Source: Megalonaias nervosa
Taxonomy: Eukaryota > Mollusca > Bivalvia > Unionida > Unionidae
Assembly: GCA_016617855.1 (NCBI GenBank)
Contig: JAECUM010009861.1
Span: 1 to 64,000, forward strand
Direction of reading: 5' to 3'
DNA length: 64,000 nt
In this document: positions 45,867 through 58,091 of the stretch, piece by piece
Layout of the letters: each line of letters opens with the position of its first letter
How positions within the stretch are numbered: the stretch's first letter is position 1
Translations under genes and position numbers: made by a program
Notes under the pieces: model-generated
Told to the model about the DNA's origin: nothing
Databases searched by the model: none
The model's input: only the letters and a program-made list of their open reading frames with translations

Positions 45867-48549
45867 TCAAAGTGAGTGATAAATTATGATTAGCAATTGC
45901 ATTTAATCCATAAACTTACTTTTGAGAACCATGGAAAAATGTTGATATAAATTGTAATGTCATTTCTAGTTGACAGTGCATCTTGTAAGATTATTTGACA
46001 TTAAAATGGAAATGCACTTTCAGGATTAAAGCAGATCAGTGGAATATATTATTATGCTGTAAAGGTGAATGATGAGAAGTGCTTCAGGAGAGTAAGGACC
46101 TTAGCTTCAATTGGGGTATTTTTAGAAATGATTGTCACAAGAAGCTGTTTGCAATAGAACAAGTTAGGAGTCGTTTCTTCTAGGTAAAGAAGTAAAACTA
46201 ATTTTAAAAGCATAAAAGGTGTTCAGAAGATGGTTTAACGAGCACTGGTGGAACATCATTAGACATTTCAGTTTCAGTTATAGATTTTCTAACTTGTTTA
46301 AAATGTCTTGTTCCAGGTACAGAGGAGTAAGTAGGATAGTATTAGAAGTTTGGTAAATTTAGAAAATGTACACTTACATACATCATGGTCTGCACAGCCT
46401 TGAAAAGTCTTTACATTTCATGGGTAGCCTTTAAAAGTCCTTAAATTCAAACCTGACTTGAAACTTTTTGAATTTTGACAATGGCCTTTAAAAGCCCTTG
46501 AATTTCACATGATCAGAGCTTTCTTCCACAGAAAGAATTGTATTTGAAGTAGTTCAGTTTCTCTTTAAGAAAAATTCAGTGAATTTTGGGTCTGAAATAA
46601 TAAAATAATGTACACCAGTTGTTGCAATACTCAGCACTATTATTGCATGGATACCACTTTTAATTGGATCTCTTATTATAGATATCCAATCCCTGTCGCT
46701 TTTACTTTTTCTAAGCAACAGCAACATTCCATTTAGTTGACAGAAAAAACATCAAAAATTCAGATGCAGTGGAAAAGACCAAACAATTTTCCAAATAACA
46801 GTATAAATGATCCAAATGGTTGAGGAAGAATAAAAAGTTTTGACGCGATGGAAAAGACCGAGTGCTTTCCTGATTAACAATACAAATGGCCAATGTACAT
46901 GAAGGAGAATTATCAGTGTATCTCATAGGGGTACAAGATTGAGAGTAAATAATACCCTTGGTATCAAACCAGGGGGTCAGACTGATTAAAAATAAACTTT
47001 GGTATCAATACTGTGCTCAAGTTAAATATTTAAGGCAGGGGTATGTGTGTCTTTTGAAGCAGAAGTGAAGGTAATGAGAAATGCTGATTATTCTGCTTCA
47101 AGTGGTTGCCCACAGTTGGGTCAGTAAAGTAAAAGGCAATAGGTACAAGGCATACAGTGCCTGTTGACATAAGAATGTTGATCTTGGGGAAAATGGGTGA
47201 AAGTGCTGAAATCATATTCAAAAAGTGAGAAGCACAAACCACTTGCAAAATTACAAACCTTCAGAAATGTCTTCATTTTGAAAAAAATTGAGTCATGCCA
47301 TGTACATTTAATGCAACCATTCCACCAATCAGCCTTTGTTTCTGCTCCAGCAGCATATAAGGTATTGCTGGCTTTGTTGAGGACAAAATGATGTCCTTAA
47401 AGCTGAAATTTTATGGACAATACAAATGATTGTGACTAGTAATGAAAACAACACATGCTTTTCAAGCTTATCTTTCCTGATAGCAACATTGCTGATTGAT
47501 TTTCATGTGGTGAGAGAAAGACTCCTTACTTGTGTTCTTTGCAGTGCCCAAAACATGCAGAAATACATTTTAAAGGTAAGATTAATAGGTTTATTGGGGC
47601 ATTAAAAATAGGTGACAGGGCCCGAATAAGATAATGACAAGTCCTTAAATTATTCATTTTGAAATTTCTGTGTGAACCATGTTTATGATTGTGGCCTTTC
47701 TTTAATGATATTTTGCATATGTTTGAAAGCTAGAAATATTGTTTGTCAAAATAAAGAATGTAATTAAGACTAATGTTTTTTAATGTGGTAGAATTATGAA
47801 GACTGTTTTGTATAGAAGCACAAATGGAACTGTGAGAATATATTGGTCTTAATTAGGGCCTTCAGTAAGTAAATCACATCCATTTGGCTGAGAATTGTTT
47901 GATTTCAACCAAATTCAGTTTTCAGCTTATATCAGTGGGACCTAGAAAGAGTTCATTTTCAAGTCATCATGTTCATTATTCAGAAGAGTAACTGTGCCTA
48001 CTAATTTTCATGTCGTCAAGATAACTTCATTCAGATTTGGTATGTGACTTTATCTTGCTGAGACCTCAGAAAGGCATGGGTTCCATCATTCCACAACATC
48101 ATTGACTGGAACTGTGGTATTTATTAGCATATCATTCTAACTTTTGTTTCTGTGCTATAACTTTATCACGAATTGTATGATTTCAGCCAAAATTTGACAT
48201 TTAGCTTTATATTAATTAGACAAAGAGAGACGTTTCAAACTTTACAGATTATGATTTATTAGAATTGTGACCCTTGATTGCCAGTTGACTTAACTTTGGT
48301 ATCTATTGCATAAATTTACAGAGACTTGATGAGAACTCGCATTATTATTTGCAGAGTTCCAGCATTCAGTAACATAATTTATAGAGTTATTCATTGTCCT
48401 CATTCAGTGATTTCATCCCTGCAATGCCTTTCCCCCACCCCCCAATCATAGTGATCAACTGCTAAACTGGTCAAGACTCATCCCTAGCCTGAGAGGTCTA
48501 CAGCTCTGCTGACAAAATATTTTAGCAGGATTCCCAACAGAACTGCTGC

Positions 48550-48900
48550 ACCCCATTTAAAGGTTCTTCTCACCCCTTATTCATTAAACATGGTGGATGA
48601 AAAGGCCAGGGCAGAAGTCTATGAACTTCTCCACCCACCCACCCCCAAGGAGGGAGGTAGTTGGCCTTTGGGAGTGACACCCTCTCGTCATGACCTCCCC
48701 TTGAGGTCTCATTTCAGATGTCTGGTCAGACCTAACAGTTGATGCTTGGTCCTTGCCACAAGAAAAGTGTCACCAGCTTCACTTCCAGGACTTGAGATCT
48801 GTCACGGACTCCATTTTGGTTTCATCAGACGCACTTTGGCCTCCTGCTCTTTTGTCTTTTCTCGCATCTTTGAACGTTACTTTCAGTTGAGAGAGTAAAA
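48550..48900 (+). other. GC-richer block, possible retroelement fragment
   Basis: Base composition rises above the intron background. Plus-strand frames contain RARAEVYELLHPPTPKEGG and later FVFSRIFERYF in decayed form, which may come from a retroelement gag-like ORF. The assignment is weak. Confidence 0.3.
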
Positions 48901-48985
48901 GATGTGTAACTGGATTTGAACCCATAACGTCAAGTTTTAGAGGTTAACCCTCTGTACCTCTCGGCTGCAGATGCCAACACTTAAA
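48880..48985 (-). mobile_element. tRNA-like SINE head relic
   Basis: On the minus strand gcagccgagaggtacagagg resembles an A-box region and gggttcaaatcc a B box, about 35 bp apart. No matching acceptor stem or cloverleaf is apparent, so a tRNA gene is unlikely. Confidence 0.4.
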
Positions 48986-49389
48986 AAGGAAATAAAAATG
49001 TTTGATACTGTAAATGTATTCACAGATTTGATCATTTTCTTCTCGTTTTTACATCATATGAACTCTAAGGATGATGTTTTAACTCCCAACGTATATGTGA
49101 TCAGTGGTACTGCTTTGCCTCATATGCTAGATTGCAAAACTTTTTCTCAGTAATGGAACATTGAATATGATGGCTTTTTCATGTTGTTGTGACTGGTGGT
49201 TTTATTCAGCAATGATGGTGCTTTTAGTGCTCAGCTTTAGGGTATAAAAAAAATTACTTTCTCATTTATTTTGCATGCATGACACTAACCAGAAATTTTC
49301 TTTATGCATAAAATGTAAGAAATAATACCTTGAAATATAGTGGCATTTGAAGTCTAAAACTCATGCAGGTGATTGTCATATTTTTCTAG

Positions 49390-49491
49390 AAACACCTCCC
49401 AAAGCTGAACAGAAGAGGAAATCAAATGCAGCAACCCCGGTGGAAGATAAAAAACCTAAACTTACTTTGGGAGATTCACAAGTCTCTGGAG
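49390..49491 (+). CDS. Nucleolin-like gene exon 6 (bipartite NLS)
   Basis: The acceptor is tttttctag and the donor ggag|gtaggt, phase 1 at both ends. The 33 complete codons begin TPPKAEQKRKS and include VEDKKPKLTL. The KRK cluster followed after about ten residues by KKPK forms a bipartite nuclear localisation signal just before RRM1. That is where vertebrate nucleolin carries its bipartite NLS. Confidence 0.82.
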
Positions 49492-49949
49492 GTAGGTCAC
49501 AATCAGTGTCAGGTCAAAATATTTTATCATAACACAAATGTTTATTGTTTTGTTTTAAAACAAGTATTGATTGTCAATCTTTAAAATTAAAAATGTTCCT
49601 CTTTATTGTAGTACTTGAATATTTAGAACCAATTATAATTTATTTTCAAATCATTAGATGCACTCTGCTGTAGTATTGCACAGTAATTAGGATTCCTATA
49701 TGCTGCCCGTTTTATGTACCTAACTGCAATATAATGAGAAAAATTTAAAACTCTTGCATATGTTATGTGAAATGGATTGTGCAGATTAGTAACAAAAATG
49801 GGAAAAGACTGGATAATTAAAACAGTATTTATGCTCACAAAAATATTTGTCACAGTGTGTGTATTCAGACTGGTCAAATAATAATGTATATAATCAGAGT
49901 GATTGCGAGCTTTAATGATAGATCACATAAAGTTGTCAGCATCAGAAAT

Positions 49950-49955
49950 GTGTGT

Positions 49956-50023
<68 letters not shown>

Positions 50024-50024
50024 G
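49950..50024. repeat. (TA)n(CA)n microsatellite
   Basis: About 25 TA units then about 11 CA units, abutting the 5' end of a SINE. Confidence 0.95.
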
Positions 50025-50350
50025 TCACTTGTATCCTCAACCACTCTAGTGGCCTAGTGGTTAGAGCATCGGCCTCAGATGCAGGAAGTTGTGGGTTCGA
50101 ACCCCTGCTGAGTCATACCAAAGACTTGTAAAAATGGTACTAACAGCTGCCTTGCTAAGTGCTCAGCATTGATAGGTTAGTGTTAGGACTGATCGGCCTC
50201 GTGTCAGGATAATGTGACTGGGTGGGACATGGTGCTGTATGTCTGTGGCATGATGCCCCAGTGCTAGACATCACTATAAACTGCCACACTGCAGACATCA
50301 TAGCGATATGTCTGAAAAATTGTTAAAGCTACATTAAAAATCCAAATCAA
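50025..50350 (+). mobile_element. tRNA-derived SINE, family 2, best-preserved copy
   Basis: A box gtggcctagtggttagagc and B box gggttcgaacccc are near consensus. The body matches the 39448 copy at most positions. It ends gttaaagctacattaaaaat. A microsatellite lies directly upstream. Confidence 0.93.
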
Positions 50351-50733
50351 AAACACACATGTTTTGAGAGTAGTTATAGTGTTTGGCAGCTGGAATTTGT
50401 AATGGTCTCAACAGACCCAATAAAGTACTTCACATTTATGGACATCTAAAGTAATAGTGGATGTTGATTAGTGCAAAGTGTATGAGATTTTCATTAATTA
50501 TGCAATAGACAATAAACTGTAAAAAAAAATGGTATATTCATGATAGAACCCTGATGAACTGAACCAGAACTAAAGGAAGGAAACCAAATTGGGACTGGAC
50601 ACAACATTTGGAAAATTGGAGAAGGGGGGAGAAGTGGAAAATGTCAATGGTCACCACATAAAAATTTGGGAATGTTGGGAAACCGGAAAACAAGCTTTGT
50701 TTTAGGCCTTATTGATTTTTTTTTTCCTTGCAG

Positions 50734-50881
50734 ATGCAGAAGAGAATAGGCGGACACTATTTGTCGGAAATATAATGGATCAAGTTTCAGAAGAAGATTT
50801 GAAGAAACTGTCCCCTGACATTATTGATGTACGATTGCGATTCAGAGCACATAAAAGGAAAAAACAAGTAAAATTAATGCA
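50734..50881 (+). CDS. Nucleolin-like gene exon 7 (RRM1, first half with RNP2)
   Basis: The acceptor is ttttccttgcag and the donor gtaagt; the exon enters in phase 1 and leaves in phase 2. It encodes DAEENRRTLFVGNIMDQVSE at its start. LFVGNI is the RNP2 motif on beta-1 of an RRM, followed by helix 1 (SEEDLKKL) and beta-2 (IIDVRLRFR). It ends in a Lys-rich loop, HKRKKQVKLM, just before the RNP1 strand. Confidence 0.9.
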
Positions 50882-52189
50882 GTAAGTACTGTAAGTAAGT
50901 TTTGTTAAAGCAAATATGTAGGAAACAAGCCTTCTTTTTCCTTGTGATGAGTAAATAAGTAAAAAAAACGTTCTCCTTTGTTAAGTACTTTATTGTTATA
51001 TTTGTACAAGTGTAGAAAAATATATTACTAACGTAACAGATTTCAATATAATTCAGCCCAGAATTCCATTAGTCCCTAACTGCTGGGAAAACGAAATTGC
51101 AACTGCAAAGGGGTGAGGGGGATGGAGTTGAGAGTCTTTAATAATCTGCATACAATTGTTGTCTTCAACTCAGATCATAGTGAAACAAACAGGCATGGAT
51201 TTGACCAGCATTTCTTAAGTGCTGACTGAAATGCAAGTCTGAAATAAAGCAATCTGATTGGATAATTATTAATTCTGAATCAAAATTGGCAATGACGACT
51301 GTAGAATAAAATGTTAAGACTTGTTGCTGAATTTGGGTCCCGGTCACATAAAAGTCTGAATTATTTGCATTTGATTGAAAAAGAAAATTTATAAAGCATA
51401 CATTTTCATGAGGTTTTACCACTAGATTTACAAATTATATGGTGCAGTGAGTTTAGTTACACCATCTGCAGTAGGGGGTCTTTCAGCTTGGAGGAGTTGT
51501 GACCCAACAAAGTGCACATGACAAAAGAGCAAAAGACAAAAGAACTCTAAAAAGAATACATTATAGAAACATTTCACAAGTTATTTACAACAATGTAGCA
51601 CAAGACAAAACAGCTTTAAAAAATAGTACATCATAGAAAACATTTAACAAGTTATCAATGTTATTTTCTTTTTTAATGTAATTTCCAATATATCATCAGT
51701 ATCACAAAGATCAGAAAAATAATTATCATGTTATTTTCATTTTTAATCTAATTTAAAAAATATGAACAGTATCACAAATACTATATTAGAAAATGCATTA
51801 CAGTGATGGTTTATTTATTAAGATATGGCAGCTGTTTCTGTTTTCTTTTCTCATCTCTATCAAAGTGTTTACAGTATCTAAGCAGTCAGGTTTCATATGC
51901 ACTGTGCTGTTATGTCGGGGTGAAATTGATCGCAATCTTATGTCTGTACATTTTGGGGGGACGCCCTTGTGCTGTGTTTTCATTTGTTGTTGCACATTGA
52001 GGAATATACAGAAGATGTAAATAGTGTAGAATAGTTTGCCTGATGGAAATAAACACAGTTGTTCATCAAAAAAATGAAATCACTTATTTGTATGTTGTGC
52101 TCAAGCAATTGACAGGTAGACTGTTATCATGACGATATTTTCCCAAACTAAAAGCAGTCAGCTATCACTGTTTTCTGTGCAGAAAATCT

Positions 52190-54425
52190 AGTGAGATGTA
52201 AAAAAAAAATTTTAATAGCAATAATATAATATGTGATACTGTTGCATTTTTTTACTTTTTGTGACGCTTAGTCCCCAGTCCAAGCTAATTATTCCTTCAA
52301 GTTAGTACTGGAAAGCTGGAAAGAACACGTTTGCAGTTTGACTCCTTTAATTTAAGGATGGGGGTAATTTGCTTAGTAAGGTAGGGCTGATCACATCCCA
52401 TAGCCTGACGTCCCAGACCACTCATTTTTTAAGTTGGGCAAGTAAAATTTTCCAAGTCGCTAGATCGGGACAGGTGCTTTTTTCTATATCAGAAAGTTGG
52501 GTATGTCCATATTTTATGCTCTGATCATTTTACCTACCTTTCTCTGGCCATTCATGCCCTTGGGTATACTGAACACTTGATTCTACCCCTTTCCATGTAT
52601 ACATTTGCATCATATAGCACATCTACCAATTGAATGCATATTGGGCTAGGCAATCAATTTATCAACAAATCAAAACATGCCAAACAAAACAGAGTTGGTA
52701 TGTTTAATTGGCAGTATTTTCAGCAGCTTTGTTGTATTGTGTTGGCTCAAACCAGGTCCTCACTCTGAGCTTAATCCAGTTATTAAATTAATGAAAGGAA
52801 CTTAACTGGTATTGGTGTTGGATTCTGTTATGAACTGATTAAATGACAGTATTGTTTATTGGAGTTTTATTTGTTTTACAAAGGGTAAACGTCCGCATGC
52901 AATATTGTGTTAAAAGTGAACCAATTTACACTAATTAATAAGCTGTCTCTGTTCATATGTAAACGACAAATGTATGTTATGATCACATCAGAAGTAGCTG
53001 TCAGGCAAACTGATATTTACTCTCAGTAAAACGAGTTCGCTAAATTATTTTTGCAAAATGGTATTAAAAAGATTCGGAAATATAAAATTCATGTGAAATT
53101 GAAGGCATAAAATGTAAGACTGTTGCTGAGCATGAGGTAACTATTTCTCCAATAAGACTGAACAAGTGGCAGCAAAAAATTTAAAATATGACATAACTGA
53201 CAGAATTTTTTGGCCACATTGGGTTGATTGTTATCCCTGGCTTTAATTTACTGACTTAGAAGGAAAGCTGTTTTGCAATTATTGTAAACAATTACCCAAA
53301 CTGGCACATCTTGGAAATTAAACCCGTGTATTTGTCAGTGACTGCATGGCACTTTCCTCGTGAGAGGGCAACTCGGGTGAAATATGAGAGGGAAGACTAG
53401 CAGGTTTTTCTCAAACATCTAGAAGTTATTTTCATAAAGGAAGACCATCCTGCTATTCATCAGCAGTATTTAGAATTAAAAGCAAAGATGAAGGAATGCA
53501 TGAGTCACAGGATTTGCCTGTTGAAATTTTTGAAATGCTCTTAGTAAACACTCCACTTCCTCTGAGTCTCTTATACAAACTTTGAGAAATCATGTTGGTT
53601 ATAAGCCGTAGTACCTAAAGTGTTCGGGGTTCCTCTGATAATTTGGCATCCACCATTTCCAGGTGTATTGTCCTCACTATCAAGAGAGTTTATCAGTCCC
53701 TCACTAAGAGGACATTTCTTTCAAGAGAATTAAAGTCCATGAGGTTTAGGATATTGTTGCATATTGTGCCTGTTTGAATCTTTACTCATTGAATGATGTA
53801 ATGAGAATATCTTCTGGCAGTCTTAAACTACCTTCTCTTCCTTTTGGCTTTGATCTTCGGTGCATCAGAACATAGGCATTTCCTTCTTTGGGCTGTGAGA
53901 ACACCTTCTGGCAGTCTCGAACTACTCATCCTTTTCCCTTTGATCTTCGGTGCATCAGAACAAAGGCATTTCCTTCTTTGAGCCCTATAGTGAGGGCACA
54001 GCATGTTGCCCAACCTTCTATTATAGTTTTCTGTACCATATTTGTTGAGGCCATCAGTCTTCCTCCCGAATGATAAATTCATCAATCTAATAGTAGCAGG
54101 TAATGTAATACTACTGTTAAAATGTTGTTGGGTTGGGGATAAACTAATTTTTATTATGTGATACTTACCTGCTACTGTTGTAAATTTTCAATCTTCCCAC
54201 CCTGCTCTTATGTCCTGTAGTCTGAGTCCAAGTCAAAAGAGGATTGTATTTCATATGTTGCTGTAACTTAGGAATCGGGCTTGGAGGATGTTTTTAATTC
54301 CATCCCTCCAGTACTAATTGAAGAAGGGAATAATTAGCTTGGACTGGGGACTAAGAGTCTTGGAAAAGGAAAGCAGTGCAATAGAAGGAGGTAAATATTA
54401 CATAATTAAAATTAGTTTAAACACT
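52190..54425. mobile_element. Inverted-repeat element, 2.2 kb, possibly DIRS-related
   Basis: A 43-bp block at 52270-52312 (agtccccagtccaagctaat...) is repeated in inverse orientation at 54307-54352, with weaker matches extending outward on both sides. A second inner inverted pair is at 54090-54105 and 54161-54178 (agtagcaggtaa / ttacctgctact). The 3' terminal text (taattaaaattag) resembles the end of the DIRS-type fragment near 43220. The interior has a small tandem duplication near 53840-53985 and no intact ORF. Confidence 0.6.
53836..53990. repeat. Duplication of about 85-90 bp
   Basis: The phrase gatcttcggtgcatcagaac with flanks occurs at about 53851 and 53941, preceded each time by a ttctggcagtct phrase and followed by aaggcatttccttctttg. 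Confidence 0.75.
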
Positions 54426-54889
54426 CCCCAACAAAAAAAAAAAATCGACATTTTCACTCTTTTATGAAATAGTTGGGTCTTGCCTTTCTGTTTTAAACTT
54501 TCTACAAGAGTCTGTTGCCAGTTAAAAAACACAATCTGTTTACTTGACCATTTCTCACCGTTATATTGTTAACTTTATGCATTAATCTAACATCAGCAAC
54601 CATATTTAATTACTTGGCTGAAATGATGGAGTGTATTTGTTGAGGACAGTTGTGTTTATTGGCACTGTTTTTGAGCCCCTTTACCATTAACATTGAGTTC
54701 TAGGGGTCAAGCAACAGTGCTACATTATTGCTGTTTGATCTAGATGATGTTCCATATATGGCACTATCATTCGGAAATAAAGAGCTACAGTTTTATTCAT
54801 GTGTACAATTTGGTGCAAACAGCATAGACCCTGATTAGGACAAATCACACTGCCAACCCTAGCATTTTTTTTCTGCTTGGTTGAAAACT

Positions 54890-54909
54890 AACACACACAC
54901 ACACACACT
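54890..54909. repeat. (CA)n microsatellite
   Basis: About ten CA units. Confidence 0.85.
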
Positions 54910-55479
54910 TTAAACATATATAATGTTAAATATTTTTTAATTACCTCCCTACCCTAATTTTAAAACCAGTTCAGTAGGAAACACATCTATTTTTTTTTTT
55001 TCTTTTCCTTGGCTGGTACATCATGTGACAGGTCTGACTCTACAGTGTTTGCAAGTGGATGTACTGTATACAGTAGTGATAGTAGGACCTGTCTTGATAG
55101 ACCACTTTTCAAAATATCATGGTTTCTGAGGACAGGTCATAAAATTACATAGAAAATCTGCACTGGGCATCTGGTCTCTAGATGGATGGTTTCTTGTAGC
55201 AGTAGTCTTACAAGACAGATTTTACAGCATCATAATTAATATTCATATTTCCTTTGTATGTCACAACTGCAGTAGCAGTAGGAAGATCTTAAAGGAAAGA
55301 TTAATGTTGTCACCACTTTGTAACCATGAATGTATAGCTTTTATCTCTATTACTATGCAGATTATTTGTCTAGATTATCATGCTATAAGAAAAATTATGG
55401 AGTTATTGTAACATCTTTTCTATATGTTCATAATAGTCCCACAGATGACAAGTTTTTTTATTTAGTGTGATATGGATGT

Positions 55480-56180
55480 TATGTAGAGGTGACCTGATTG
55501 AAATGTCACATTTGTTCCATTGTTACCTGGACTGATCATGGACCAGAATAGTGTATGGGATGGCCTGTTCTTTTTGTCTATCGTCTGATGTCCATCCATA
55601 GCACAAGTTTTGTTACTGCTAATTGGAGGATTTCCAAGAAACATTACACACACGTTCATCCTAAGGTCTAGTTGGTCCTTAATGAAAATGATGATGCTCA
55701 AACATCCAGAACTTTTAATGATGTCAAGCTGATCCTTAATGAAAGTTGTGCCAATCTGACATCCATCTTAAAAATTTTGTTATTGGTACATTTTTTAACA
55801 GAGAGTCATATCAACATGGGGAATTCTTCAGAATACTTCTGCTTTCTAGTTGGTCCTAAATGAGAATGGTTCTCCCTAGGCATCCAATATGGCCACAGTG
55901 ATGGCCATCTTGGAAATCCTGTTATTGCTACTCTACCTGAATGGAAGCTCATGTCAGTATGATGCTTGCAGTAAAAGACTTTTCATGATGTCTAGTTGGT
56001 ACTATATGAAAATGGTTCTGACCTGAAATCCAGTTTGTCCATCATGGCAGCTATCTTGAAAATCTTGTCATTGCTACTTCTAAATGTCATATTGACATGG
56101 GATTTTCACCACAAGACCAGGTATTTTATCTAGTTGATCCTGAATGAAACTAGTGCTGATCTGACAGAATTTTGGAACAG
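55480..56180 (+). repeat. Dispersed 'tctagttggtcc' tandem repeat, segment 3
   Basis: About five diverged units with 'tagttggtcctta/aatgaaaatg', 'atccaatatggccac', 'gatggccatcttggaaatcctgttat' and 'catgggattttcacc'. Same orientation as the other segments. Confidence 0.75.
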
Positions 56181-56599
56181 TTCTGTTTGAATATTGCATT
56201 GATTGATCACTTGATTGTCTTGGACTTTGTACTTAAGGTCATAAATTATTAGAATGTAACACTTATGTAACAAATCAGAGTTTGCATTGTTCTCATTCAG
56301 TGTTGTCTACTTTATCATGCATCATCATAAATAACATCTTCATCACTACCACCCAGTACCATCGTCATCTTCAGTAAATGCACTGTTGTAATTTCTCTTA
56401 TCTCCAGTTGACTTGGAGTTTAGGAAAGCAAGCAGCAGTGCTATAGAAATGCTCTTGATCAGAGATGATAGTCTTTGGGACTAATGTCTGGACTTGAAAG
56501 AGCAACATTTTCCATCTTGTCATGTATATAATGTACTTTAAAATGCAAGTATTACATAAGGAGTCAGCAGATCAGGTTCAGCACCATCTGCTTGAAATC

Positions 56600-57139
56600 A
56601 TAAGTATAATGAATAGCCTAGACCCTTATCTACCATTGTACTATGAGATGGTCATAAGTATAATGAATAGCCTAGACCCTTATCTACCATTGTACTATGA
56701 GATGGTCATAAGTATAATGAATAGCCTAGACCCTTATCTACCATTGTACTATGAGATGGTCGTAAGTATAATGAATAGCCTAGACCCTTATCTACCATTG
56801 TACTATGAGATGGTCATAAGTATAATGAATAGCCTAGACCCTTATCTACCATTGTACTATGAGATTGTCATAAGTATAATGAATAGCCTAGACCCTTATC
56901 TACCATTGTACTATGAGATGGTAGTAAGTATAATGAATAGCCTAGACCCTTATCTACCAGTGTACTATGAGATGGTCATAAGTATAATGAATAGCCTAGA
57001 CCGTTATCTACCAGTGTACTATGAGATGGTCTTAAGTATAATGAATAGCCTAGACCCTTATCTACCATTGTACCATGAGATGGTCATAAGTATAATGAAT
57101 AGCCTAGACCCTTATCTACCAGTGTACTATGAGATGGCA
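56600..57139. repeat. 54-bp minisatellite, ten copies
   Basis: Ten near-identical 54-bp units starting ataagtataatgaatagcc. The period is a multiple of three and no unit has a stop in one plus frame, so a 238-codon frame (56522-57238) exists with an 18-residue repeat including SIMNSLDPYLP. There is no sign it is expressed as protein; it lies in an intron. Confidence 0.95.
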
Positions 57140-57235
57140 GTCTTAAGGAACAGGAGCAATAAATATGAAAATATAATCATTACAGTCAAAGTCTGGATTC
57201 CAGTTTTAATTTTAGACATGAAAAAATTGGTCATT

Positions 57236-57650
57236 TAACCCGACTAACTTTACAGGGGATGCGTCAGACAAGTTTTTCATGCAAAATGCCCATGTAATTA
57301 AGCTTTTCCTTTAAGTTATAGTATTGTCTGGAAATGTCCAACAAATGGAAACCTGTTAAAGGTGAAGTGGACAATCGACCTCTTAAAAACTCCAGACAGT
57401 TGGTACAGAAGTATTCAGATACTTTTCAATACTTCATAAAAAATACAGGAAAGGCAATAAATACATCTATTGAACATCTTGTCATGTCAAATTGAGCATT
57501 AACCACAACCGGAGAGATAATTTCCGGTCCCAAGTGAATTAAAAAAGAAATGATATTGAGTTAAGATCTAGCATGAACTTGTTGGTGTTTGCATGGTTTG
57601 GAACTATCATTTTTTAAACTCGGCTGGAGATCATTGAGGTTAAAGTGTAT
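57236..57650 (+). repeat. Unclassified interspersed repeat, copy B
   Basis: Ordered blocks match 34093-34600. The best coding-like phrase is KPVKGEVDNRPLK, against PVEDERENKPLK in copy A. Both are full of stops. Confidence 0.45.
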
Positions 57651-57911
57651 TTTTCTTACTTTTTAGTTCTAAATAGTGTTGTGTTTGTTGCATCAGGTGA
57701 CAATATAAAACTTGTGCACATTTTCTAGATTTCTTGACACCTTGTTCAGAATTGGTCTAATTTACAGAATAATGCTGACTACCTTACCAGTGCATTGGTT
57801 TAAACCAAGCTGAGTTAATTGGTTCCAGTTATGTTCTTGCAAAAAATACGAACAATAAATCGCACTGAATAGATCATTTAATAAATCATGGGTGAATAAG
57901 ATGCAGTATGC

Positions 57912-58091
57912 CAATGGTTCCCAAACCCCAGGTTGTGATCCAAATCAAGGTCTCAAGGACGTTCTGGAGTCTCAGAGGGATGCCAGGATTTTTTTTAGGG
58001 TGGCAAAACTTTTCAAAATATGGAAACTGGGTAATGAGGCTCAGAAAAAATATTTGTTAGGGTCATGGTGAAAAATGTGTGGGAACCATTG
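57912..58091. mobile_element. hAT-type MITE, 180 bp
   Basis: Inverted ends CAATGGTTCCCAA and tgtgggaaccattg. An 8-bp target duplication with one mismatch flanks it (cagtatgc at 57904 and cagtaagc at 58092). The interior has no ORF. Confidence 0.85.

Larger units (their letters stand above)
45465..49389 (+). other. Intron 5 of the plus-strand nucleolin-like gene
   Basis: A 3.9-kb intron with a long microsatellite (45796-45864), a more GC-rich block at about 48550-48900 and a tRNA-like relic at about 48880-48985. The rest is unremarkable. Confidence 0.6.
49492..50733 (+). other. Intron 6 of the plus-strand nucleolin-like gene
   Basis: A 1.2-kb intron, mostly a microsatellite joined to a family-2 SINE, plus short unique flanks. 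Confidence 0.7.

Noticed and set aside
56600..57139. Regular repeats as a CRISPR array
   Set aside because: The units are directly adjacent with no unique spacers, and the host is eukaryotic. It is a minisatellite.
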